Counted from the first letter of the stretch, positions 1-13,579 are shown. The stretch is DNA of 64,000 nucleotides from Ciborinia camelliae (GCA_025890175.1 JANPYM010000007.1:1120209-1184208); one strand, 5' to 3'. Notes: generated by a model from the letters alone, not told the origin. Program-made: numbers and translations.

Positions 1-3000
1 CTTCGCCCCCCGCCGTCACCGGCCTCCTCGCAGTATCCACATCAACATCGACCTCCAAGCCCGGCTGCCCATTCGACAACGGGCTACTGGGCGTGCTCGC
101 CTCGCTCCCATCGCTCCGGACGCTCGCCGTCCGCCGATGTCCATACCCCATCAACCCACTCAGCGAACTCCCACTGCGTTCCCTCTCCCTCTCGCCCTCC
201 CGCGGGAGTCCCGGGCTCGGCTGACCCCTCGCGCTTCGATTCCTGCTCAGCGGAAACCCCACCATCCTGGATTTCCCGCCCGAGAATCCAAACGCGGCGC
301 CCAACCCCCCCTTTTTCTTTCTTCTCGATATCCGTTCCGAGTATCTTGCTCGCCTTGGCGTTTCCCGATGAGGAATCGGTGCTCATGAGATTTTCCACAA
401 AGCTGCTGGGGAATAATCCCCATTTTCCTTTGGCGGTGCAGCCGCTCCAACACCATTGATCTTGCCATGCATATCCGACATTGTAGATGCGTTCCCCTTT
501 GGAAAATTTCAACCAGCCTTCTTCTTTGTCCTTGGGTTTCCAATCCCATTTCGAGACTGCTTGGAGGGTACTTTGAGGATTCATTTTGACCTCATCTCGC
601 GAGGGTGGGAGAAGTGTAATGGTGTTTGCGGGGAAGGATCCGCGTTCGCCGTCATGATATCCTATGCACCAATTTCCCCCAAAACGTTCGGGGAAAGTTA
701 CCCCCACAATCTTAGCCCCGTCGGCAAAATGCATGGTTTGCTGACCATCAGGATCACGAAAGGTCTTGGCCGTCGGTTTAGGGTGATGGGTTATCGTTGC
801 GTGGGCAGAAGGGCGAGAGGCTACTTTAGAAGCGATTTCGAACATGCAGTAGGTGGAGAGTTTGGGTTCGTGGACGGTGAATTGGATGTCGAAATCAAGA
901 ACCGAGGGAGGTTGGACGCCATAGACAGTTGTGATACCTGTTACTTGGGGGAGGGGGCGGGGGTGACGGGCTAGATGACGGAAGAGGGATGTTACACTGA
1001 AGAAAACCGTAGCATCATGGTCTTCGACTGTGCGGTGATCTTCGATGCAGAATATGCACTGAGAGGGAAGATTAGTTAATGGCCGGGAATCAAAAGGCGA
1101 AGGGAAAAGGATGAGTGCTCACGCCGTAGATAGGGTCATCTATTGAAGTTGTTTTGAGATGACATTTTGAGATAAATCGTTGACGCCATCGAATGCCGGT
1201 ATTAGAATATATACCAGAACCTATAGAAGACACAACATTAGCATTACTCTTCCATGCCTCAAAGTCAATCTGTCTACATACGATCAAGTAATCTATCCTT
1301 CTCCACATCATTCCAACCCACTTCATAAGCACACTTAATACATCTCGCACTTAGGGTAGCACTATAATGGCCCTGATCCTTCTGTTAGTATAAACCAACC
1401 TATGTATTAGCAACGAGACGAGAACCAAATCTGACCAAAGAAAATTTTAAAACAAAGCAAAGATAGAGAAATTCTACTTACCGATGGTCTCTTAACAACT
1501 TTAAATCCCGTTTCCCCTCTAATCATCGCCTTAGCCCCCGGACAAAACCCATCGAATTTATAAAACGAACTATCATGTCTCATGGGACAATCTATACTTT
1601 TCATTGAAGGAGTTGCTCGGTGCATTGCTAGTTGACTTTGACTTCGATTTTCCGGAATGGGATTTGGAGGCTGTATTGGTACGGGTTCGGGACCTTGAGT
1701 GGGTACAACTTCTAAACCACTTTCGATAACGGGAACAACTTCCAACCCTTCTTCAACTCCGCTTCCAAAGCCGGGTACTTGGAGTGTGGTGGCCAGAGAT
1801 AGAGTCGAGGTTGGATTTGTGGCTGGAGTTGTGGTTGTGGTTGTGGGTGCAAGTCTACCCCATGAAGCCGGGTCGTGTACTTCAGACATAGGTGGACTCA
1901 CTGGACTTTTCATCCATAACGATGTCCCCGATTCCGAAGGCTGATATTCACTAATGCCCGGACTGGTCACTGAGATCGGCGTCGGAGGTTTTAACGATGC
2001 GGGAGTAAAATATTCATTTTCTGGCTTCGTCGTACTTGAAGATGCGAGCGTACCATCTCGATCCCGTAATGAACCATTCCTCGAACTTCCCCCTTGAGAT
2101 GTCTGACCTTGACTTCTTTTCCGACCTATCAGATCATCGTATCCACTTCCTCGGGAGCTGTGCCTTTCTATCGGACTACTAGCCGATGAATATGAGGACC
2201 AAGGAGATGTGAGCATTGATCCATCACTAAAAGTTTCGCTTGCCCTATTCTCTTCAATCGAGGAGACTGATTTCCGTATTTCATTAGGAGATTGTCGTCT
2301 TCGTTCCAAGAATTCTTCATTTACGTTAATCCGTTGACATACGACCTCTTTAGCTATCAATATTTGCTTCGAGGGTGGTGTTTCATATCCATATTTGGGA
2401 GGAGGAGTGGCTTGTAACGATTCTTGATAACTTGGTTCGGGAGATTGGCCACGAGGGGGAGTCTTTGGTCCCACATCGAAATATGGTCCGCTCAGACTCC
2501 ATGGGTTTTCCTTTTTTGGAGACCTCTGAGGAGGTTCAGATACCGGGACTTTGTTATCGATAATTTGTCTGTTGACCTGAGGGGGTAATCCCGAAGAGGG
2601 TGAAGTGATAGGATTTGAAGGTCCTGTCACCGGTTTTCGTCGAGGCGTCCGTTCCATGATCGGAATATGTACCGGACTTAAAGGGGGAGATTTATCCTCC
2701 ATCCGAAAATGATGACGATCCGCCTGATCTATCCGATCCCGAAGATTGTTGAATATAAAAGTACATTCCGTCCGACATCTTTTCGATTGCTGTTTAACAT
2801 TTGTGAAAGCCGATAGCTGAAAGGATTCGAGATTCTCATCGAAATCTTGACATTCATCGATATGATCCCTAATATCAATTCTAACCTCCTTCAATCGATT
2901 TTGAATAGATGCTAACACACCATCAGTTAATAGCTCCCCTAGAACCCCATAACCTCAAATATCACTTACCATCCTCCATCAAAGCCTTCGCAAAATCCTC

Positions 3001-3210
3001 ACCACATGATCCAACAGCATCTCTATAAGCATCAGAAATAGCTTGACTACTCTTCTCCAAATCCCTCTGCAAATTCTGTGCCAACTCCGATATATATTTT
3101 AAATTCTCCGGGCCATGATTGGCAGCCGTCGAAACCCTCTTCGTCAACTTTATACCCGCATCTAGTGCCTTTATAATGCCCTTTACAGGAGCCGCGAAGT
3201 CGTCGGACAT
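1..3210 (-). CDS. Tandem SH3-domain protein with Cys/His-rich segment (3' end off window)
   Basis: Five exons read on the minus strand: 3210-2970, 2911-1482, 1381-1282, 1220-1123 and 1058-<1; every junction keeps phase. The N-terminus (residues ~1-130) is helical and polar. A long Ser/Pro-rich disordered stretch follows (~130-540). Residues ~571-655 carry a CIKC...KCH...CIFC pattern with several His, which looks like a zinc-binding module. Two SH3-like domains follow at ~732-775 and ~787-846 (NWCIGYHDGERGSFPANTI and WCWSGCTAKGKWGLFPSSFV). It is probably a cytoplasmic scaffold or adaptor binding proline-rich partners; no specific orthologue is recognised. After the second SH3 the frame stops at 84-86, but removing one base of the C7 run at 305-311 opens a Ser/Arg-rich tail that continues past base 1. 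I treat this as a sequence error or lesion. The start at 3210 is the first ATG and is followed by MSDDFAAPV. Confidence 0.75.
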
Positions 3211-5372
3211 GTGAGCGGGAGCTCGCGAGCGTAGCCCGCGAGTACTTGGTATATATACCTAGGTATCTAGACGGACCACCGAACCAATGCTCGAGTAATT
3301 TGTATAGGGATATATCAGACGGATCACCGAATCAAGGACGGCCTGGATCGCGAACCCTCAACTAGTGCGACCGTTTCGCGCAGAGGCCACTCCGCTCCCA
3401 AGCTTTTTATCGATAATCTCGCGCCTTGGGGCTTCTGTATAGAAATTCGCTTTCTGTCGATCAATCGATGGGTAATATCCGTTTTCCGAATTTCCTCGTA
3501 TCCAGTCCAGTGCCGTCCCTCAATGCCAATCCTTAGTATCGAATCTAGAGAATGTTACGTTTTCGTGTATATGTCTAGGGAAAAGAATAAATTGAACGAT
3601 TGCGCGAAATAATTAGGTAGGTAGTACTGTAGGGACAACTGTTGGTAGTACGTACTTTGAACGAATGAAGTTGAGGTGAGGTCTGGAGTAGGAGAAATGA
3701 AGAACGCGAAAAGGATTACCTAGTAGGGACTGCGTTAATGGATGTTGTTGCGCTGCACCACTGTACCTGAGGCTCTTTGAGATTACAGTATGCCCAGGTA
3801 TATACTAGGTAAGGTAGGTATGTAAGGAGGTAACCTTTTACTCGGTATTTGTTACACGCACGCGGGTTGCCCAGTCCTTTGGTAGTAGAGTATATGCAGT
3901 ATAACCATACCAGGAAATCTACCCTATCCGCACAATAGACAATAGAGAATCCTTACACTTCCTGGCAGACGTACGATGTACAATACAATACCAGAAGTGA
4001 GTGCAAAAGTACGATGCTTATTAAAAGTCCGTTCCGTTGTCTTGCTTCACTTCAGGGCTCGCTCGAGACTCACAAACCCTGACCGATACTCCCTCTCCAG
4101 GGCTGTCCTCCGTACCTAGGTAGGTGCATAGCAAAGTGTACCTAGGTACCTATAGGTATGTATATAGCCTTAAACCGTAGCACCAGAAAAACTTTCCAGA
4201 AAATTTTTACTTTTCCCATAAACCACCTACCGAATCTCAATGGTACATTATTACCTAGATATACATCTGACAGCGTCATCCCCCAGATCTAAGCTCGAAA
4301 CTAACCCCAAGACAAATCGAAGAGCTTGTTTCCCGGAGTACATGTAATGTAATAATACCCAATATATGTTCTACACCGTACAGGGCTTAGGGGGCTATGC
4401 TAACTTTTGCAGCACAGCGTGGATCAGGGCTGACAGCAAGGTGGGACGTGAGTAGGTAGGTACCTAGCTTTAGCTTTCGCTTTAGCGTATCCTATCCTGA
4501 ACTACCTAGGTATTAGAAGTTAGAACTAGGTACCCGGTATTATATTATTATTATTCGCCGTGTTTGTGTTCATGTTCATGTTTACGCTCAGTCCTATCAA
4601 ATATCTACGCTATGTATGTACCTGTATCTAGTACTCCCTCCCACCATACCCCCACCATACTACTCCCTCCCTCCCTTCATACCTACCTAGGTACCAATCA
4701 ACATTTTTTTGCTCTCCAGACTCCAGCTAGCGGCCGGCCGGCCCGTCCGTCCACCACCCACCCCTAGTACCTACCTACCTATATCTACCTAAACATTTGA
4801 CAGATGTCAGAACATGTCAGGACATGACAGACAGACAGACAGCCTTAACACCGCCCAGCCCAAGCCCAGCCCAAGCGTTCATCCCATCCCACTAGCCTTT
4901 CTGATATCAAATTATTGACATCTGATTTTCAAACTACCATATATATAGGTATTAAGACTTGTGTTTAGCATCTTCATACTATCTATATATACCTATAGGA
5001 TTTATAGATTTAGTTTATTGTCTAGTTGTATATCATAGTACCTAATAAAAGAGAAGTACAGGAGGCGTATAAAAATCTTATATATATGTCACCACCGGCT
5101 ATTAAGCAAATCTCAAATATAATTGGTAATCTATCACTGTATTCTCTCTCTCTCTCTCTCTCTAATAACTATCTATTTACATCAAGTCATTGGCATGAAT
5201 TTTGATCGCTTTCATCTTGTCTCATCTTATCGCATTAAAAGACGTCCAAATCATTTTACTCCCTCCACGCGCAGTGCCTGACCAGAAGTAGATGTGCGCC
5301 GACAAATCCCATACTAGTCAAATATGTAAAAACCAACTCCATTGTACAAAGAAGGGATGAAAAATCTAAAGC
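3211..5372. other. Intergenic: SH3-gene promoter and fas2 3' flank
   Basis: No gene is supported here. The stretch is AT-rich and carries many TACCTAGGTA/GTAGGTAC palindromic motifs (near 3256, 4118, 4140, 4462, 4506 and 4688), a (TC)n run at 5143-5163 and a perfect GCTCGCGAGC palindrome at 3221-3230, just upstream of the SH3-gene start. A 67-codon open frame at 4564-4767 has low-complexity composition and no splice support. Confidence 0.6.
5143..5163. repeat. (TC)n dinucleotide microsatellite
   Basis: About ten uninterrupted TC units, lying in the 3' flank of fas2. Confidence 0.9.
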
Positions 5373-8300
5373 TTAAAAGGTTGCAACGGCGACTGCGATG
5401 GCTTGGCTATCTGAGTGCGAGATCGAAATGCTAATCTCCTTCACACCGGCCTTCGTTGCTGCTGTTGCGGCATCACCATGAAGCTATACGTTCGTTAGTG
5501 AATGTTCATTCCAAATGAGGGGGTTTAAACTTACCGAGACAATTGGTGCACCCTTTTCGTTGTTAGTGATCTCAATCTCCTTCAAAGGTGCTCCGGCCCC
5601 CTTGCTAGCAACACCGAGAGATTTGAAAACTGCCTCCTTTGCACTCCACTTTCCAGCGAAAGATGCCTGTGGGTGGGGTGCTTGCTTGCAGTAAGCAACC
5701 TCTTTCTCGGTAAAGTTTCTCTCCAAGAAAGTGTCGTTCTCAATGTTGATAGCAGCGATATCCTCTACATCAACACCAACTTTGTTATTGGGTGTTGAAG
5801 CACCCTTTGCAAGTGACTCAACCATTTGCTTTGTGCGCTCTGACTTTTCCTTGTTGATAACCTTCTTAGCGAAGTTTGGGGCGTATGTGAGAGCAGAAGT
5901 TTTCTTGTCAACAGATACACGAGCGTCTGGGTTGAGGAAGACAGCTCCTTGTTGGTCGTCAGTGTAAGGTGAGTTGTCCTTGGCGACAAACAATGTGTTT
6001 GTGATCAATCCGTTGTGGAAGTATCGGTAAGCCTTCTTTTGTCTGGCCTCGACCTTAGTGCAGTATGCCGAGTATGTCTGCTCGTCAAGAGTGGCAAACA
6101 AATACTTGGGATGGATACCAATAGCTTGTGCACCTTTTTGACCGAAACCGAAGGAAGTAACTGAGAAGGCCTTGATACCATCTGTTTGAATACTGCGGCT
6201 GGGGTAAACGATGTAGTCGAACTTCTCCATGACTTGGTCGACATTATCGGCATTTCTGTTACCAGGAACCAAACCACTGTTAAGAACCTGTAAACAACCG
6301 TTGAACATCCAAGCACCGGCAGCACCCTTTGGATGACCTGTCAAGTACTTTTGGAAGATACCCATGATAGCGTTACCCTTCTTACGACCAAGATGCTCCA
6401 TTTGTTGGCAAATGACCGAAGACTCGTTCTTGTCATTTGCAACAGTTGAGGTACCGTGGAAAGATGCGACACCGAGGTCATCAATGGTCAGGCCCCAAGT
6501 AGCAAGGGCACCACGAAGAGGTGCGATGGTAGGATCTTGCTTCCAGAAGTTGTTACCAAGACTATTCAAGACCTCACGTTCTTGACGTAAAGCTTCGCGC
6601 TCGATGTGTTGTGCTCGGTCTTGGGCATATTCACTTTCGTTGAAGTCACCTCCTTGAGCCTTCATAGCAGAAATCTCCTCATGAAGATATTCGAGTTCTG
6701 ATTCTTGCCATGACTTGATGTTCTTCTTGCGAAGCTCAATTTGTCTGCGACGGTACTTGATGTCCAAAAGAGGCGATGGGAACTTGCCAGGGTTTTCACG
6801 AGCGGTTGTGAGAACACCTTGACCTGGAGCAGGAACTGATCGTCCAATCTTATCAGTGGCAGTGGTAGTCAATCCAAGGATACCATAAATTGGCACACCC
6901 ATGTCAAGAGCAAGTCTGGCAGTCATGATGACTTGGATACCACAACCTTGTGACTCCATGAAACCATTTCTGGTGGTGGTGGTAGGACGAGACATTTCCT
7001 TGGGTGTACGGCCATGAGCGATTTCATCGACAGCATTGCTAGTGGCCTTCATGTTGGCAAACTCGTATGAACCTTCCTCTTGGAAGTCATCGAAACCACC
7101 AACAAAGCAGACACGAGCTTTTCCTTCGACAATGGTCTCGTAACCAATATCTACGGATTCGACTGATGTAGCGCAAGCTCCAACAGGAGTCTTGATTGGA
7201 CCAGTGGAAGACATCAACAACATGTTAACCCAAGCACTCATAGTGTTAATGAAAGATTCCTGGAGGATATCCTTTTGGAGTGGTTTGTCCAAGAAGCGGT
7301 CTTTGTACATTCCTCTTAGGGCCGAGGTACCACCAATACCTGATCCAATGCAGTTACCCACTTCTGAGATGTGTACATACTGGTAGAATTCATATGGATC
7401 GGTAATACCAGATGCCAAGAGAGACTCAACAGTACAGACGAGGACAAACAGGGTCACGGGGTCAACTTGTGAAATGATATCATCAGGAATACCGTATTTC
7501 TTAGCATCCCATCCAGTTGGAATTTGACCTGCGACAAGTCGGTCGAAGCGAAGGGCCTTTGGAATAAGTAATGTAGCACCCTTGCGCATGCGGACAAGAT
7601 ACTCTCCAGATTCTGGGATCTCGAAAATCTCAGCCTTGTCACCGTGCTCACGTTTGAATTCCTCTGCCGTTTCCTTGGAGGTCTCAAATGGCTCCAAGTC
7701 CTCTTCGATGACAACCTCTTGAAGCAATTGCTTCTTCTCTGGGTTGTAGCCATTGAAAAGTTCGGGCTCAATCAAACGGATACCGGAGTGTTCGAGAATG
7801 TACTTCTCGTATTTGCCCTTAATATCCTTGTCGTCAACTGGATCTCCAGTCTTGGCATCAACCCATCCTGCATATGATTTGCCTTTTAGGTTACCATTGT
7901 GATTCTTGATAAGACCCATGATCCAGGCCATCTCAACACAACCTTCCAAAGAGAATTGGCCGTATGCCTCCATTTCCCATCTGGTGCGAGAGTTACCCCA
8001 TGGTCCAACCTCAGCGAAACCAGTAACTACAACAACCTTTTCGAGGTCAACCATTCCCTTGAGATTTTCGTTGAGTGGAGCAACTTCTTTCTTCCAGTCT
8101 GGCAATAGTGGGAAATCGTATTTGATGTTCGCACGTGGTTCAATTGTGACCTTCTTATAGAGCGCCTCGCTGTCCTCGCCATTGACGATCTTGTTCTCAA
8201 TGGCAGTCTCCTTGGTGACAGCCTTTCGGACTTCGCTAGTCTCCATGATATCTTTTCGGAGTTTTGTCATCAAGTCCTTGAGGTTAGGGATGAATTGTAA

Positions 8301-11080
8301 ACCACCGTTCAAATCAGCAAAGACTGGCTCAGATTGGCAGAGGTCAACAATATTTGGAGCCATAAGACCCAAAAGGTTGAAAGCCATCTCCTGCTGAGAG
8401 AATGTGCGTACACCGTAGGCCTCGACGCCTTCTGCGACAATGTTGTTACCGGACATGAGACCGGTACCACGAGTCCATCCAATGACAGCTCCGCAAATGG
8501 TAAGGAAGTTACCCCAGCTTTCTGAGTGCCATCTGTTGAACAAAGTTTCCAATGCCAACTTGGATTCGGAGTAGAGACCGTCGTTTCCGAAAGTACCGTG
8601 GTTTGGAGAGAGCGGCAAGACGACTTGAGCAGGTCTAGTCTCGAATCCTCGCTCAAACTTTTGGGTCTTGACACAACCCAAAAGACGGAGAAGATTTGTC
8701 AACATGATACGATGGGCAAGCTCGGACTTTGAGTCGATGCTATCAATCTCGCGACCGTTCTCAGGGATGGCAGCAAATGGAATGACATAGTCAAGATCCC
8801 ATCCAAGACCCTTCTTTGGATCATAGATGTAGTCGACCAAGGCCTCAACATCTTGCTTGCTACCTTGGTTAAAGGGAACAACAATAAGTTGAGATCCTCG
8901 AGATCCATAGCGAGCATACATTGATTGGTAGTACTCGGTAACTTGTCTGGAGAATCGACTGGTGGTTACAACAACCTTGGCTCCACCACTGATCAACCCT
9001 TGCAAAACGTCGGCACCAATCGAACCAGCTCCGGCACCAGTCATCAAAGCATTCTTGCCTTGGAAAGTGACACCAGATTTGGCAGCTTGCTCTAGACCAT
9101 CCAGGTAGACGCCGGTAAGCTTCTTGCTGTATTCCCAACCATGCTCGTCCTTTCTCTTCAAGTGAAGGAATGGAATAGTCTCGACCTTTCCAGCCTTTGC
9201 TTGACCATTGGTCTTTCCACCATTCATCTTGACTCCGTTCTTCTTGCCGGACGAGACCTTGCCATTGGCATTCTCTTTAGGAATAATTTGACCTTCGCTC
9301 ATAGCGAGAGAGCGAATAACATCACCGTAGAGACTCTTGATTTGGAGTTGAGATGCTTTGGAGAGCTTGTGTTGTTGCTGGATAAGCTTGTAAATGCGGC
9401 TAAGATCGTTTTGGACCTTGGTTCGGTTTCCGTATTCCGAAATTTTTCCTCCATCAGCCATTTCTCGCACATAGTGCTCAAGCTTTCGCACGCTAGATCT
9501 TGGGATTTCGGCGTAATCTAGATTGCCGCGAGCATCGATTGTTGTGTGTGGTCCAGTTGGCAATGCAACATCCTTGTAAACAGGTGACTCGTTGAGTACA
9601 TCTTTGCAGTTATCAATGAGTGACTGTCCGAGTTCTTTCGCAAGCTTATAAGTCTCGCCACGCTCGGTTGGGCAGTTATCGATATGGTATTGCATGAATT
9701 CGAGAAGGGTGGGATTAGATCTGTTCATGATACGAATGCACTGACTAACAATTTCTCGGTCAACTGCTTGAAGTCGTCCGAAAATAATATCGTAGTACAT
9801 GGTCAAGGCATCTTGTCGCGCCCAATTCCAGGAAGAATCGTATACTCTGGCTTTCAATTGAGTGAATACGGGTTCAATACCCGAAGCGTAAAACTCTCCA
9901 TGTTCAACGTTCCACAAGTCGAGTTGCGCTTGAAGAGCCTTTTCTGATTGCTGTGCACCAATGAATGCCTTGTCGCCTGCTCGGAGATCCATCTTGAGAT
10001 ATCTGGCGAAAAGTTCAAGCTGCTGCTTGAAAAGTGCTCTTTGATCCTTGGTCAAAGCATCAAGGGCAGCGGGATCCATCATCATTCCACCACCTGAACC
10101 ACCTGCATCAGCGGCGGCAGATGCCGTCGAAAGACTAATTCCTGCGTTTGCTGCATATTTTTGTGTGACATCGTCGAGGAATGCCTTTGCATCATTTTCG
10201 GATCCTAAACGTGCTGCTGGCTCCATTGTCAGAGCTAAAAGCAAGACACCATCTTGTCTTCCGGATCCCAGACCCCATCGTGTCTCCAAGTATTTTCGTG
10301 CTGCAGTGATATTGAATCCACCAGGCATTTTTGAGGATATTAATCTTGCAACAAGGGATGACGATTGCTTTCCCAATTGTCCATTGAAAGTTTGCTGCAT
10401 CGAAGCTCCTAACTCGTCTAGAGGGGTATCTTCTGGTTTCTCAGGCGTTGACCCAAATTCTTTGCCCAAATCTCCCAGTATCTCGTTTTGAAGTGTAGAT
10501 TTGCCTGTTGAAATCCCGTGATTAGTTTCTGCGACCCAAGTAATTTAAGAAGACCATTCTTACCTCCGACAAGATCCTTAATGGCCTTGGTCAATGGAAT
10601 TTCCAGAAGTGGTTTCTTGAGTTTTTGGGCGATCAAAGATCGCACAATATCTAAAGCTCCAACTGGGGCATCTGGGACTTGTGCAGCAGGACCTGCACTT
10701 GGGGGAGGGGCTGCTGCAACTGGTGCTGGAGCTGAACCAGAAGATGTTGCCGGTGCTTGAGTAGATACAGCTGGAGCGGCCGCAGGCTCATCCTCCACTG
10801 GATCGACATCATAATAAATCTCCTTGGCATCCTTGTTGTAGCATAAAATTTGACGTTGAATGGATTTTGCTGCATCGTAGGCTTCGTATTTCGAGGCGAG
10901 TGTCCGCTTGGCCATTGTACCAAGGGTATCTGCGGGACCGATTTCGACGATTCTTTCGGTAGTCTTCTCATCCAAAATCACATCTTGTGTTTCGATCCAT
11001 CTCACGGGAGACGCAAATTGATATGCCAAAAGCTCAACAAGGAGCGTATGGGCGAGCTCTTGCTCGACTTCGGGACGCAT
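5373..11080 (-). CDS. fas2: Fatty acid synthase alpha subunit
   Basis: Three exons: 11080-10564, 10504-5535 and 5483-5373, giving about 1865 aa, the usual length for fungal FAS alpha. It supplies ACP, ketoreductase, ketosynthase and phosphopantetheinyl transferase to the cytosolic alpha6beta6 complex. Domains in order: an N-terminal piece of the malonyl/palmitoyl transferase ([14 protein letters not shown]), an Ala/Pro-rich linker (~100-145), ACP with LVGGKST and the carrier Ser at ~175, KR with the NADPH loop [10 protein letters not shown] near 655, KS with Cys ~1283 ([12 protein letters not shown]) and the His motifs FHGTST and LTGHPKG, then PPT (GVDVE ~1749; WSAKEA). The final 37-codon exon restores the conserved C-terminus ending VAVATF. 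Intron 1 sits two residues before the ACP serine. The gene is divergent from fas1. Confidence 0.97.
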
Positions 11081-13579
11081 ATTGGAGGATTTGCAGTCGA
11101 GGATAATTAAATTGTATTCGAAGGGGGTATCATAAAAAGAATTTCGGCGAAGGAACTTTAAAAGTTGGCCAAACTGTCCAATTCAGATTTTTTGAATCTA
11201 CGACAGCTACCTGAGAATTCCTCTAAAAGTCTAGTAATACAAAAGATGTAAAGACTTTTTTTTTTAAATCGGCAAAATAAAATAACTGATTTTATTAGGG
11301 AGACTGAAAATCAAATTGAGGTTTGAATGAGGGATGGGAATAATGGACAGGACGGAAGGAGAGGAGATCGTCTAATCTTCTATCTGGGTAGAGGGGAGTG
11401 AGTAGAGGAGAGACAAAATTGTTTAGAGTAGAGGATTCGAAGCTTTCATGCGTTCTCACTTCTCCAGCTACGGTAAGAGCATTATTTGTCTAGGATTATC
11501 GACCACAGTACAAGGGGAGTGATCTCAATGGTTGACAATTTTTTGGCCTCCTCCCAACAGACGGATGAGGATTGAGACTAGGTATGAATTAGGTTTAGCT
11601 TAATATTTTAACCCTTGCAAATAATTATTATCTCCCCTCGAAAGCACGAGCGAGCCATCAACATCCATCTTAAGATTCTCAACGACCTTTCGACCCGATA
11701 TCATGGTCTCAAGAAGTACATATATGGAGCTAAATATATATATCTCTGCCAATACGACCAACTGTGATACACTGCTCATCCGATGATCTTACATATGCAG
11801 TCTGATAGGTACATACCTTATCGACAGAGAATATCACCCACGTTCTGTATTCATCATCCTCGTTCATATTCACATCCAGCCAAAAAAAAAAAAAAAAAAT
11901 TGAACAGGAAGAGAAGTCGGCACATTTCTTGACGTTCCGTTGGACCCCTTGATTGTCTAGTATGCATGCCTAGGGACCTAGTAAGCCGGGGTTAAACTAC
12001 AAGTACACCCTAGTTCTTCGAGACGATCTGGCATCCCAAATCATAATACTCGACGACTGAGAGTGTCGACCAAGGGCTTCCAGAGACGGTAATTCATTCA
12101 ACAGGTCAATATTAATGGACCCAATATCGATATTAATTACCCCTCAAGAAGAATGTCATCATTATCATACCATTATTTGGAAATTGGAATGTTGTCAGCA
12201 GATATATCGACATTCCTACTCAACAAATGATTACTGATGGAAAACTAAACTGGACTCGTCACATCCAACCACGAATAACAAATTACATACTCACCCCATC
12301 CCGAGTAGGTCGTAGATAGTAGATACGGTCTTCTCGAAAGACCCTTTTTATTTTAACTTCCCCGATAAACTATGGTGCCACGAAGTTTCAGGGGGGTCTT
12401 CTTCTACTCCTGCCCGAGTTTGGAGAATATAAAAAAGGACACATTTGAGGAATGGGGAGTTGGGAGATGGGAGTTGGGAGTTGGGATATGGATGGGTATG
12501 TTGGAAGTTCTAATACTGATCCTGTACTAGGTAAAATATATCTACAGTAACCCCCTCCGTCAACCCCTCAGCTGCCCAGGTGGTAGCTGTGTAAATATTC
12601 TCCTCATAAGAAAACGAGGTGGGTGACTCGAATCTTGCACTCCCATTCTCTCGTGCCCATATGCTTTTTTCTTTGCCCTTTTTCTTCACTGATGGAGTAC
12701 GTCGAGTATCAATATAATAATATACCTTATATATATATATATATTTTCGACGTGGTGTTCTGAGTGACGTTCACCCATCCATGATCCATCCATGTCAGAT
12801 AGACCGGATGGACCTGAGAGATAACACGACCAGGCTGACTGATTCATTTATGAGGTACCTACCGTGGGTAGTATTGGCCCTAGTATCGACCAGGCCCCAT
12901 GGATCAATCATTTTCAGCCCCCCTCCATAAGCCTGGTGCCCCAACAAATCTCTTAAACTAAATTGGGTCTCTACCGGTGAATGATTTTTTGGCGTTACGT
13001 TGAGAGAGAAGCTTGGATGGAAAATGGAAAATGGAAAATGGAAGAGGAAATGGAAAGCTGGAGGTGAGGTTAGGGTACAATTTATTACCACCACCACCAA
13101 TAATTGTTGCTAGAAGGGATTATTGAGATCAAAATTCAAAATTCCCTTCCTTTCCCAAAGATATATCTATCTACATACATCTACATACAAGAAAAGGCAG
13201 TCCATATCTCCCTCCCTCCCTCACTCACTCCCCTCCCATCTTCAATTAATAATTTCTCCCCTACCTACATTTTTTGCATTTTGGTGGAGCGATTGTATCC
13301 TTGTTAGAATAAAAGACGGTCCAACGAGTGTGTAACTTTTTATTACACTACACTACACCACATCAAATCAAATCAAATCACATCAAGCCAAATCCAATCC
13401 CTTTTCTCCTGCTCTTCATTGAGTTCCTGGAGTCCCGAGAAAAATGTAAGTACTTTCCAATAATTCAATACTAGGTCTCAAATTGCAATTGTGTCCGAGT
13501 GAGTAAGTACCTTGACTGATATCGGCATATCCAGTTAGAGACAAATTCATCACTTCTACACAATCTACCACTTGCCATC
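11081..13579. promoter_or_regulatory. Shared divergent promoter region of fas2 and fas1
   Basis: A 2.5-kb intergenic stretch separates the two FAS start codons, so both upstream regions lie here. It holds an A18 run at 11882-11899, a short (AT)n tract near 12729-12744, and a probable 5'-UTR intron of fas1 at 13446-13538. Pyrimidine-rich DNA and short CATCAAATCAAAT-type repeats precede the fas1 start. No protein-coding gene is supported. Confidence 0.75.
13446..13538 (+). other. Probable 5'-UTR intron of fas1, with ATG-TAA at its donor
   Basis: GTAAGT at 13446 and CAGTTAG ending at 13538, with TTGACTGAT as a possible branch site, bound a 93-nt intron 41 bases before the fas1 start. The unspliced form contains ATG immediately followed by TAA (13444-13449). 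Splicing removes it because the G of that ATG is the first intron base. Confidence 0.6.

Noticed and set aside
4564..4767. 67-codon plus-strand frame
   Set aside because: Ser/Thr/Pro/His low complexity across microsatellite DNA, with no splice signals or conservation evidence.
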